A stretch of DNA of 37,085 nt from Eubacteriaceae bacterium (GTDB taxonomy: Bacteria > Bacillota > Clostridia > Peptostreptococcales > Anaerovoracaceae), in contig JALCRY010000021.1 in the NCBI GenBank assembly GCA_022652985.1, forward strand, positions 1-37,085. The letters run 5' to 3'. Made by a program: the position numbers and the translations under genes. The notes beneath the pieces are model-generated. The model was not told where the DNA came from. It was given only the letters and a program-made list of their open reading frames with translations, and did no database searches. Below are positions 25,200-32,830 of the stretch, piece by piece; positions within the stretch are counted from its first letter, which is position 1, and each line of letters opens with the position of its first letter.

Positions 25200-25976
25200 A
25201 TGACAGCACCGGATCCAATAGCTTTTTCATTATTTGGTTTAGACGTCAGGTGGTACGGTATATTGATGGCCGCAGCCATCCTTACCGGCGGCTTTGTCAT
25301 GTACAGACGTGCGCCGAATCACGGCATAAAACAGGACGATGTCATCGACATCCTTCTCGTTGCGGTGCCGTGCGGCATCATCGGGGCACGGTTATATTAC
25401 GTGATATTCGAATGGAGTTATTATTCGCAGAATCTGCTGCAGATATTCAATCTCCGCGGCGGCGGGCTCGCTGTCCACGGCAGTCTCATCGGCGGATTTT
25501 TCGGAGCCTGGCTTGTATGCCGTCATAAAAAGATCAGTTTCGCGGACGGGCTGGACATGACTGTTGCCGGCATCGCGCTCGCGCAGGCGATAGGCCGCTG
25601 GGGGAATTTCTTCAACGGAGAAGCGCACGGAGGTCCGACGGATCTGCCCTGGGGAATAATGGTGGACGGCACGAAGGTGCATCCGACATTCCTGTACGAA
25701 TCCATCTGGTGCCTGCTGCTTTTCTTCCTGCTGCTGTATCTGGACAACCACAGGAAATTCATCGGGCAGATATTTCTGACCTACGGTTTTCTCTATTCGC
25801 TGGAACGTTTCTTTGTGGAAGGTCTGCGTACGGACAGCCTCATGATCGGACAGTTAAGGCAGGCGCAGGTATTATCGGCCGCAGTAATGTTGGCGTGCGT
25901 CGTGTCTTATGTTATACTACTAAAACGGAAACCGCATAAAAACAGCGTAAACGCTATGGAGGATAAATCAAAATGA
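25200..25976 (+). CDS. lgt: Prolipoprotein diacylglyceryl transferase
   Basis: 258 residues with about seven membrane helices. Lgt transfers diacylglycerol from phosphatidylglycerol to the lipobox cysteine of prolipoproteins. Visible features are the R-WYG start of helix 1, GARLYYV near 63, the GGGLAVHG segment near 88 and the signature GRWGNFFNGEAHGG at about 132-145. The frame is open 21 codons further upstream, but that reaches back into the promoter; AGGGAAG lies 7 bases before the ATG at 25200. The stop overlaps the ychF start (ATGA). Confidence 0.97.
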   Translation: MTAPDPIAFSLFGLDVRWYGILMAAAILTGGFVMYRRAPNHGIKQDDVIDILLVAVPCGIIGARLYYVIFEWSYYSQNLLQIFNLRGGGLAVHGSLIGGFFGAWLVCRHKKISFADGLDMTVAGIALAQAIGRWGNFFNGEAHGGPTDLPWGIMVDGTKVHPTFLYESIWCLLLFFLLLYLDNHRKFIGQIFLTYGFLYSLERFFVEGLRTDSLMIGQLRQAQVLSAAVMLACVVSYVILLKRKPHKNSVNAMEDKSK

Positions 25977-27112
25977 AATTAGGTATTGTTGGTCTGCCGA
26001 ATGTCGGCAAGAGTACGCTTTTCAACGCCATTACAAAAGCCGGCGCCGAGGCTGCAAATTATCCGTTCTGCACCATAGAACCGAATGTCGGCATGGTTGC
26101 AGTTCCGGACAAACGTCTGGAAAAGCTGGCGGAAATATACAAATCGAAAAAGACAATTTATACAACGATAGAATTCTGTGACATTGCCGGGCTGGTAAAG
26201 GGCGCGTCTCAGGGCGAAGGTCTCGGGAACCAGTTCCTCGGACATATCAGAAATGTCGATGCGATAGTCCATGTCGTCAGATGCTTCAAAGATGAAAATG
26301 TCGTTCATGTCGACGGCCGGATAGATCCTCTCGAGGATATCGAGATCATAAATATGGAGCTTATTCTTTCGGACATGGAAGTCCTGGACAAGAGACTGGC
26401 CAAAGCAAAGAAAGGTCTGCGCAACGGTGACAAGACACTCAAGAAGGAATATGATGTCATGGAGAAACTCCGTGCTCACCTCGCCGACGGAAAATCGGCG
26501 CGTTCCCTTGAACTCGACGACGAGCAGGCGGCCATTACTGCTTCATTCGATCTGCTTTCATACAAGCCGGTAATATACGTGGCCAATGTTTCGGATGACG
26601 ATGCAGCAGATGCGGCGAACGGAGTACTCGACGGCAGTGCCGCGGCTCCCGGCTCTGCAGCGGAAATGATACAGCAGGTGCGCGAGTTCGCAGCTACCGA
26701 GGATTCGGAAGTGATCGCACTCTGTGCTCAGCTCGAGGAAGAGATCTCAGAACTCGAGGATGATGAAAGAGAAGAGTTCCTCCACGATCTGGGGATAGAG
26801 GAATCGGGACTCGATAAACTCGTGAAGGCATCATACCATCTCCTCAACCTCATTTCGTTCCTGACTACGGGACCTGACGAATCAAGAGCATGGACGATAA
26901 AAGTCGGGACCAAGGCGCCTCAGGCAGCCGGTAAGATCCACACCGATTTTGAAAAGGGATTCATCAGAGCGGAAACGATCAATTACGACACGCTGGTGAA
27001 CGAATGCGGAGGCTCTCTCACGACAGCAAAAGAGAAAGGTCTTCTCAGATCCGAAGGGAAGGAATATGTCGTCAAGGACGGCGATATCCTGAATATACTG
27101 TTTAATGTATAA
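25973..27112 (+). CDS. ychF: Ribosome-binding ATPase YchF/EngD
   Basis: 379 residues, slightly longer than the 363-residue E. coli protein. It is an Obg-family P-loop ATPase associated with ribosomes and stress responses. It has G1 GLPNVGKST (7-15), DIAGLVKGAS (switch II) near 69, the base-recognition site as NVSD (the family has N-x-x-E in place of NKxD; an acidic D occurs here), a coiled coil (about 120-165) and the C-terminal TGS domain from about 290 including the FEKGFIRAETI segment. An Ala-rich insert of about 15 residues follows NVSD. GGAGGATAAATCAAAATG gives a strong start. It is coupled to lgt. Confidence 0.97.
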   Translation: MKLGIVGLPNVGKSTLFNAITKAGAEAANYPFCTIEPNVGMVAVPDKRLEKLAEIYKSKKTIYTTIEFCDIAGLVKGASQGEGLGNQFLGHIRNVDAIVHVVRCFKDENVVHVDGRIDPLEDIEIINMELILSDMEVLDKRLAKAKKGLRNGDKTLKKEYDVMEKLRAHLADGKSARSLELDDEQAAITASFDLLSYKPVIYVANVSDDDAADAANGVLDGSAAAPGSAAEMIQQVREFAATEDSEVIALCAQLEEEISELEDDEREEFLHDLGIEESGLDKLVKASYHLLNLISFLTTGPDESRAWTIKVGTKAPQAAGKIHTDFEKGFIRAETINYDTLVNECGGSLTTAKEKGLLRSEGKEYVVKDGDILNILFNV

Positions 27113-27141
27113 GAAAAATCAAAGACTGCAGTGATTACAGA

Positions 27142-27181
27142 AGATCCGCACAGCTTCAACAGTTTGTGCGGATCTTTTTTT
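27142..27181 (+). terminator. Terminator after ychF
   Basis: Perfect 11-bp stem AGATCCGCACA / TGTGCGGATCT (27142-27152, 27165-27175), then six Ts. On the opposite strand the stem lacks a T-tract, so it serves mainly the plus-strand lgt-ychF transcript. Confidence 0.9.
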
Positions 27182-27194
27182 CACTTTTGCTTTT

Positions 27195-29288
27195 TCACTG
27201 CGGCAATATTCGTATGAATGTCATTATCACTTTGCGGTTCTGTATCTTCCCCAGGTAGTCGATCGACATTGAAAGCCCGAAGGTATCGTTGTTTTCGTCT
27301 GTGATCTCCATCTCCATCGATGCTGTAGGATGCAGGGCATCGAGAGCACTGCAGGCATTGGCTATTTTCTCATTGTCCTCTTTGCGCAGATGACTGGAAG
27401 GCAGAACATCCAGCAGCGGCTCGCCGCGTACCGGCACGAACATATAATTGAACGGATCGTTCGCGCGGAGCAGCGAACATTCATTATCGCTGCACTCAAA
27501 TATTCCGACCGGATAATGAAGCGAATCGATCAGTCTTTCCGTATCCGGATTGCTCATCCAGACTATTTCGCTGATATCTTTATTGTTGACCCGCCGGCCG
27601 GGTATTGTCTTGTTTTCTTCCATAAGATCCACATATTCGCTGACCGCCATAGGCTTGCCGAAATAGTAGCCCTGCACGAAATCGCAGCCTATCTCTTTCA
27701 GAAAATCCACTTGCATTTCGGTCTCGACGCCTTCGACTATTACCGGCAGATCGAGCCACCCCGCCATTCTTATCACCGATGCCAGAATGGTGCGGCTCCG
27801 CCCTGCATCTGCACCGTCTTCTCTGATAAAATTCATATCGATCTTCAGAATATCGACAGGAATGTCTTTCAAAGTATTGAGTGACGAATATCCGCTTCCG
27901 AAATCATCCATCATAATGGTAAAGCCGCTTTCACGAAGGCTGTTCAATATTCCCTTCATTACTTCCGGGTTATCCATATATGCGCTTTCCGTCAACTCCA
28001 GATTCAGAAGCGCAGGCGGGATATCATAATGTTTTACCAGATCATTCAAGATCCGGACGCTGTTCGGATTATACATATCGATACGCGAAATATTCACAGA
28101 AAGCGGCGCGGGATCCCTCCCCTCGTCTATCCACTTTCTCAGAAGTCCGCAGACTTTGTCCCAGATGTAATAATCCAGCTCTGTGACGAACCCGTTTCTC
28201 TCAAAGATAGGAATGAATTTGCTTGGGAAAATCACTCCTTTTCCCGGGTGCTCCCAGCGTACGAGCGCCTCGCCGCCGCACGGCTTCTGACTCCTGAGTT
28301 CATATTTCGGCTGTATCCACGGTACGAATTCGCCGTTTTCCAGAGATGCTTTCATGTTGTTGACAACATACTGTTCCCAGTCCAGCTCTCTGGCCATCGA
28401 CGCATTGTAAAACTCCAGATACTTGCTGTATTTTCCCTTGCACGTTGCTGCAGCCATCGAAGCGCGTTCATACATGGCTTCAACTGACACTTCCGGATCT
28501 TCAATGACATACACGCCGAATACCGGCTTGATAAAATAATTCGCGCCGTAGGAAGAGAGCCTGTCTATGGAAGCTCTGACTATTCTCCTGACATTTTCTT
28601 CACTGTAAGGAAAGCATATGCAGAATATATCGGAATTGATGCGTCCGTATGTGCAGGCATCAAATCCGTCCCCGGTCTCCCGGATGACTTTGGCAGCGAA
28701 ACATAAAAGCTTATCTCCTTCGGCTTCGCCCCAGAAAGAATTGATCAGACTGAATTTATCGATATCAAAACGCATGAATGCGAATTTCCCGTCTTCACTT
28801 TCATTGATCATATGACGGGTCGCGGAAAAGAATTTCGATCTGTTGTAAAGCCCCGTCAGCGTATCATGCTCGGCTATGTAGCATATCCTTTCAAACATAC
28901 CCATCTGGCTTCGGGCGATCGCGTTCTTGAGACGCGTCATGAGTATTACCGGCTGATACGGCTTCGTGATGAAATCCCACGCTCCGCTGTCCAGGACCTG
29001 CTGCTCGGCTTCACTGCCTGTTTCCCCGGTCAGAACTATGACCGGAAGATCCTCAAATTCCGTATTGCGGATCCGCGCCAGGAATTCGTAGCCATCCATC
29101 ACAGGCATAACAAGATCAAGCAATATCGCATTGACCTTCTTTTTCTGTCCGGTAAGTATCTCCAGTGCGGCAGCCCCGTTTTCCGCCTCAAGCACATCAT
29201 ACTCGACCGATAATATTTTACTGAGTATTGCCCTATTGATCATCTGGTCTTCGACGATCAGGACGGTTTGTTTGTTTCTCACCCTCAT
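27195..29288 (-). CDS. Response regulator: REC, degenerate GGDEF, EAL, C-terminal sensor-like region
   Basis: 697 residues from the chosen ATG. Domains: REC (about 6-122, phospho-acceptor Asp58 in LLDLVMP and the conserved KP near 108), a GGDEF-fold domain (about 140-300) that keeps HDTLTGLYNR and FDIDKF but has GRINSD in place of GGDEF, and an EAL domain (about 320-560). The EAL domain keeps EAL (340-342), N in SVNIS, E in LELTES, DDFGSGYSS (461-469), K in LKID, E in VEGVE and the GYYFGKP end. About 115 residues follow that look PAS-like. Likely a phosphorylation-controlled c-di-GMP phosphodiesterase with an inactive cyclase domain. The frame opens 23 codons upstream, but AGAAGGGA lies just before the ATG at 29288. 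No histidine kinase is adjacent. Confidence 0.93.
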   Translation of the reverse strand: MRVRNKQTVLIVEDQMINRAILSKILSVEYDVLEAENGAAALEILTGQKKKVNAILLDLVMPVMDGYEFLARIRNTEFEDLPVIVLTGETGSEAEQQVLDSGAWDFITKPYQPVILMTRLKNAIARSQMGMFERICYIAEHDTLTGLYNRSKFFSATRHMINESEDGKFAFMRFDIDKFSLINSFWGEAEGDKLLCFAAKVIRETGDGFDACTYGRINSDIFCICFPYSEENVRRIVRASIDRLSSYGANYFIKPVFGVYVIEDPEVSVEAMYERASMAAATCKGKYSKYLEFYNASMARELDWEQYVVNNMKASLENGEFVPWIQPKYELRSQKPCGGEALVRWEHPGKGVIFPSKFIPIFERNGFVTELDYYIWDKVCGLLRKWIDEGRDPAPLSVNISRIDMYNPNSVRILNDLVKHYDIPPALLNLELTESAYMDNPEVMKGILNSLRESGFTIMMDDFGSGYSSLNTLKDIPVDILKIDMNFIREDGADAGRSRTILASVIRMAGWLDLPVIVEGVETEMQVDFLKEIGCDFVQGYYFGKPMAVSEYVDLMEENKTIPGRRVNNKDISEIVWMSNPDTERLIDSLHYPVGIFECSDNECSLLRANDPFNYMFVPVRGEPLLDVLPSSHLRKEDNEKIANACSALDALHPTASMEMEITDENNDTFGLSMSIDYLGKIQNRKVIMTFIRILPQ

Positions 29289-29391
29289 TTTGGTCCCTTC
29301 TCGTTTAAGATAATCCCTAGATAGAGTAATACTAACATTTTTTTGTAAATATTGCACTATATTTTTGAATTTACTGAACGCGAAGGACGTT

Positions 29392-29922
29392 TTATTTTAA
29401 TGCCGCGCGAATTATCTGCGCATGATCCGCAGCCAGCATTCCGCCATCCGGAACCACACTGATCTCTATATCTCCCGAACGAAGTTCGAGACCGCCGCCG
29501 CTGCCGCGTATTACTTCGAACCATCTTGCCTCGGCAGCATCGTCTCCTGCTTCCGCCGTCACTGCGCTTTTCTCCACATCTGCCCGAAATGCTTCGGTTA
29601 TCAGCCAGCCGCGCGGATCACGTCCCGGTTCACTGAACACGCCTACCGGCACCAGCGAAACACCCGTTATCCCGGTCTCCTCCATCAGCTCCCTGGCCGC
29701 TGTCCCGTACAATGGCTCATTCTCCTCCGCGAAACCTCCCGGCAGCGCCCATCTTCCCAGGAACGGATGCCCGCCTCTTTTGATAAGAAGCAGTTCGCAT
29801 TTTTCTCCATCATGCGCAACGACTGCAATGTCAGCAGTCACCGACGGGTGAGGCCACATCGAGGCATCGTACTGATCCAGAAATTCCTTTTCCGTAAGCC
29901 CGTTTTTATCTCTTAATTCCAT
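29392..29922 (-). CDS. NUDIX hydrolase
   Basis: 176 residues. It has a complete Nudix box, G-x5-E-x7-R-E-L-x-E-E-x-G-I, at about residues 62-84, with the metal-binding glutamates present. The N-terminal part (WPHPSVTADIAVV) and the LLIKRGGHPFLGRWALPGG segment resemble ADP-ribose pyrophosphatase and NadM/NrtR-type Nudix domains; the substrate cannot be assigned. There is no winged-helix extension, so it is not a full NrtR regulator. GGAGGGA lies 8 bases before the ATG. It follows the EcsC-like gene by 16 bp. Confidence 0.93.
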   Translation of the reverse strand: MELRDKNGLTEKEFLDQYDASMWPHPSVTADIAVVAHDGEKCELLLIKRGGHPFLGRWALPGGFAEENEPLYGTAARELMEETGITGVSLVPVGVFSEPGRDPRGWLITEAFRADVEKSAVTAEAGDDAAEARWFEVIRGSGGGLELRSGDIEISVVPDGGMLAADHAQIIRAALK

Positions 29923-29938
29923 ATCGCGATCCCTCCGA

Positions 29939-30829
29939 TCATCTCATAAGCAGTCTGAACAAAAAGCGCTGCCTGTATTTCACCTTCGCATATTCCGTGA
30001 CCTGTTTGACCATTTTGTAATTTGTGGCCGCGCTGAAAGCCCCGGCGATTTTTATCATCATCAGCACTTTGAGGACAAGTATCCGGTCCGCAATATTCTC
30101 GGCCGCCGACTGAAGTTCCTCTTCCGTGAGTTCCTCGTTATTGCCTTTTCCGAGATCTGTCATTATCCCGATCTCATCGCATTTTTCGGAATTCGGGACC
30201 TTGTCGAACCCGTCCGCCAGCGCGCCGTTCATCAGCGCTATTATATAGCGGCGCTCCTCATTGGAAGTATAGTCGAATCCGTAACTGACAGCGACCTCAT
30301 ATATCGACTTCAGAATGACCGACAGAAACACCGGTGCATCCTGAGGCCCCCATCCGAAGAGACCCATTACTGCACCTTCCACCGAGGTTATCTCTTTGTT
30401 AGTCGAAGCTGTTCCGGCAGCGCCTTCGTCCACCCGCTCGATTGCGCCGAGACTGATGCCCTTTTCCAGCGCGCCGATATCGATTTCCGCTTTCATCTGC
30501 TTTTTCTTCAGCCCGCTGACCTTTTCGATTGCCGGAGTCCCTTTGGTGAAAATAAGAATGAACCCTTTTATCAGCGCCGCGCGGACTTTTTCGATCACTT
30601 TCTTCGGAGCTTTTTCCATCACCTTGGCGTTCAGCCCCGAATCGGCATCCTTCAGCCTGACCGCCATCAGAGTCTTTTCCTTCTCCTGGGTGATCTGCAT
30701 CTGATGCAGTAATATCTTTCTCTCGCGTTTTGTGTACCGCGATTTCCGGTTTTCCGTCAGAATGTCGGAAATGCCCTCAATGCTTTTAAATTCTTTTATG
30801 ACGATTTCATTCTTCCTGAACAGTCCCAC
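29939..30829 (-). CDS. EcsC-family protein
   Basis: 296 residues from the chosen GTG. The central and C-terminal regions carry EcsC-like features: a lysine-rich amphipathic segment, the [20 protein letters not shown] motif near 165 and a region with [14 protein letters not shown]. EcsC is linked in Bacillus to the Ecs ABC system, but the molecular role of the family is unknown; no EcsA or EcsB is nearby. There are no clear transmembrane helices, though several hydrophobic helices could be membrane-associated. The frame opens at a TTG (30835), but AAGG eight bases before GTG 30829 suits that codon better. It overlaps deoC by 23 bp, a sign of coupling. Confidence 0.82.
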   Translation of the reverse strand: MGLFRKNEIVIKEFKSIEGISDILTENRKSRYTKRERKILLHQMQITQEKEKTLMAVRLKDADSGLNAKVMEKAPKKVIEKVRAALIKGFILIFTKGTPAIEKVSGLKKKQMKAEIDIGALEKGISLGAIERVDEGAAGTASTNKEITSVEGAVMGLFGWGPQDAPVFLSVILKSIYEVAVSYGFDYTSNEERRYIIALMNGALADGFDKVPNSEKCDEIGIMTDLGKGNNEELTEEELQSAAENIADRILVLKVLMMIKIAGAFSAATNYKMVKQVTEYAKVKYRQRFLFRLLMR

Positions 30830-31484
30830 TGGCAATACCTTCTTTCATAATGCTGACTGTCGCGCTGGTGCCCAGACGCGACGCTCCTGCTTCGATCATT
30901 TTTTCAGCAGACGCAAGATCTCTGATGCCGCCCGACGCTTTCACAAGGGCTTCATCTCCCACAGTGTCTTTCATCAGTCTGACTTTTTCCGCTTCCGCAC
31001 CGCCCGCAGAAAATCCGGTCGAAGTTTTAACGAAGTCCGCGCCGGCATCGACCGCCAGAGTGCAGGCCTTTCTGATTTCCTCATCCGTCAGAAGACAGGT
31101 CTCCAGTATTACTTTGAGTATCGCGTCGTGTTCGTACACGATGCCCGCCACGGCGGCAATGTCATTGCTGACATCATCGAAGCGCCCGTCTTTCAAGGCG
31201 CCGATGTTTATCACCATGTCTATTTCCGCGGCACCTGCGGAGCAGGCCATATCAGCTTCGAACGCCTTGGCATCGGTGCACATCGCGCCCAGAGGGAAAC
31301 CGACTACGCAGCAGACATTGACATCACAGTCGGTCAGCTGCTGGGCCGCGAACTCCGCATAGCACGAATTAACGCATACCGAAGCAAAGTCATATTCGCG
31401 CGCTTCAGCGCACAGTTTTTTTATTTCTGCCTCTGTCGCCTCAGGCTTCAGAAGCGTATGGTCAAAATACTTGGCAAATTTCAT
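30807..31484 (-). CDS. deoC: Deoxyribose-phosphate aldolase
   Basis: 225 residues, family length. DeoC cleaves 2-deoxyribose-5-phosphate into glyceraldehyde-3-phosphate and acetaldehyde in deoxynucleoside catabolism. The TIM barrel shows DHTLLKP near 8, VGFPLGA at 61-67, EIDMVINIG at 87-95 and the Schiff-base Lys153 in FVKTSTGF, with a second Lys182 in LVKASGGIR. The frame is open eight codons further upstream, but AGGAGG lies just before ATG 31484 and that start matches the family. No deoA or deoB is adjacent; it follows the MFS gene by 28 bp. Confidence 0.97.
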   Translation of the reverse strand: MKFAKYFDHTLLKPEATEAEIKKLCAEAREYDFASVCVNSCYAEFAAQQLTDCDVNVCCVVGFPLGAMCTDAKAFEADMACSAGAAEIDMVINIGALKDGRFDDVSNDIAAVAGIVYEHDAILKVILETCLLTDEEIRKACTLAVDAGADFVKTSTGFSAGGAEAEKVRLMKDTVGDEALVKASGGIRDLASAEKMIEAGASRLGTSATVSIMKEGIASGTVQEE

Positions 31485-31512
31485 TATCGTCCTCCTGTTT
31501 TCATCCACTCTA

Positions 31513-32754
31513 TCATTTGAGGTGTTTTATTTCAATATCGGACCGCATCAGCGCTGCAAAGATCACGGTGCCGGCAGCGGCGAATACAATCAGGATAGCC
31601 GCCAGAGTCCTTATATCTCCGAAGAATCTGGCCCCCGATATTATCATACCCACGCATCCCAGCATCGTATTCGAAAAGTTGATAAGGGATGACACCGATC
31701 CGGTATCTCCCTCCTGCTGCTCCAGAAGTATCGCCGTGCTGAGAGGTCTCATCATACTGATGAACACCGAACAAAGGGCAAACGACGCGAAGAACATCCA
31801 CGGGCTGAGGGAACCGAAGAATAAGAGAAGCACACTGCCGGTTATTACTGCCCCGAAACCGAGAATATTCATGCTTCGCGGCTGCATCCTCCCCATCAGT
31901 CTGATGTACAGCAGCGGACCGCAGAGAGAACATCCCGCGTTCGCCGCAAAGAACAGACTGTACGCCTGTGCGCTCAGTCCGAAATCGTCCTGATAGATGA
32001 ACGAGCAGAGGCTGAGGTATGACATGAAAGGCGCGTTCAGAAGCGCCGCGCTGAGAAGATACGGGGCGAAAGATTTATTTTTCAGCACGAAAAACAGTCT
32101 GCCTATGCTGCCGCCCGACGAACCTGCAAACCGTTTCTCCGCGGGAATTGTTTCCTGCGTAAAAAGAGCGGCTATCGTACAGAGAAGGCCCACTCCTATC
32201 AGCACCGCAAATGTCGTCCTCCAGGTCGCGACTTTCAGTATGAGGCCGCCTGCGACCGGCGCCAGCATCGGCCCGATCGCCGAAAATGTCTGCACGACAC
32301 CTATCATCCTGCCTCTGATGCCTTCACTGAAAATATCCTTTATCAGCGCAGTCGACACGGAAACCATGGCGCCGGCTCCGATCCCCTGCACTATTCTAAA
32401 CGCGATCAGCATCCATATGCCTGACGAAAGGAAGCATCCAGCGCTCCCGGCCATGTAGGTGACCGCTCCAAAGATCAGCAGCGGACGCCGCCCGTATTTG
32501 TCGCTGACCGGTCCGAAGATCAGCATGCCCAGGGAAAAGAAAAAGAAAAATGCGAGAAGAGTAAGATCCATCATCGCATCCGTCGTCCCAAATGCTTTGA
32601 CCAGCGACGGAAATGCCGGCAGATACATGTCCGTTGAAAAGGGGCCGAACATATTCATGATCACGATGAAGGCTATCATACCCTTCTGCCCGAGATATTT
32701 CTGTTCGACCAGCATATTTGTTTTTTCGTTTTTGTCATTCGTTTTTTTGCTCAT
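31513..32754 (-). CDS. MFS drug-efflux transporter, Bcr/CflA type
   Basis: 413 residues with about twelve membrane helices. A short basic N-terminal tail is followed by helix 1 with the [14 protein letters not shown] segment typical of the Bcr/CflA subfamily, the MFS loop 2-3 motif [13 protein letters not shown] and the helix 5 antiporter-type region (LAPVAGG). The family exports drugs such as bicyclomycin and chloramphenicol, or sulfonamides, using the proton gradient; the real substrate is unknown. The long frame runs back into nrdJ, so the first ATG after the nrdJ terminator is chosen. No ribosome binding site precedes it; an extended -10 promoter places the transcript start on the ATG itself. 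Confidence 0.9.
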   Translation of the reverse strand: MSKKTNDKNEKTNMLVEQKYLGQKGMIAFIVIMNMFGPFSTDMYLPAFPSLVKAFGTTDAMMDLTLLAFFFFFSLGMLIFGPVSDKYGRRPLLIFGAVTYMAGSAGCFLSSGIWMLIAFRIVQGIGAGAMVSVSTALIKDIFSEGIRGRMIGVVQTFSAIGPMLAPVAGGLILKVATWRTTFAVLIGVGLLCTIAALFTQETIPAEKRFAGSSGGSIGRLFFVLKNKSFAPYLLSAALLNAPFMSYLSLCSFIYQDDFGLSAQAYSLFFAANAGCSLCGPLLYIRLMGRMQPRSMNILGFGAVITGSVLLLFFGSLSPWMFFASFALCSVFISMMRPLSTAILLEQQEGDTGSVSSLINFSNTMLGCVGMIISGARFFGDIRTLAAILIVFAAAGTVIFAALMRSDIEIKHLK

Positions 32755-32760
32755 AATGGT

Positions 32761-32769
32761 ATTATAACA
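32761..32769 (-). promoter_or_regulatory. Extended -10 promoter giving a leaderless MFS mRNA
   Basis: TGTTATAAT on the minus strand is a TGn extended -10 element. Six bases separate it from the MFS ATG, so the start site at the normal distance is the A of the ATG. No good -35 and no ribosome binding site are visible. It lies between the nrdJ terminator and the gene. Confidence 0.6.
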
Positions 32770-32780
32770 CCCGCGGCGGA

Positions 32781-32814
32781 TAATAAAACAGGGAAACCCC
32801 GAAGGATCTCCCTG
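32781..32814 (-). terminator. Terminator after nrdJ
   Basis: An 11-bp stem with two G-U pairs closed by a UUCG tetraloop (32789-32814), then TTTTATTA on the minus strand. It separates nrdJ from the MFS gene. Confidence 0.9.
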
Positions 32815-32830
32815 CCGATTCCTGTTGTCT

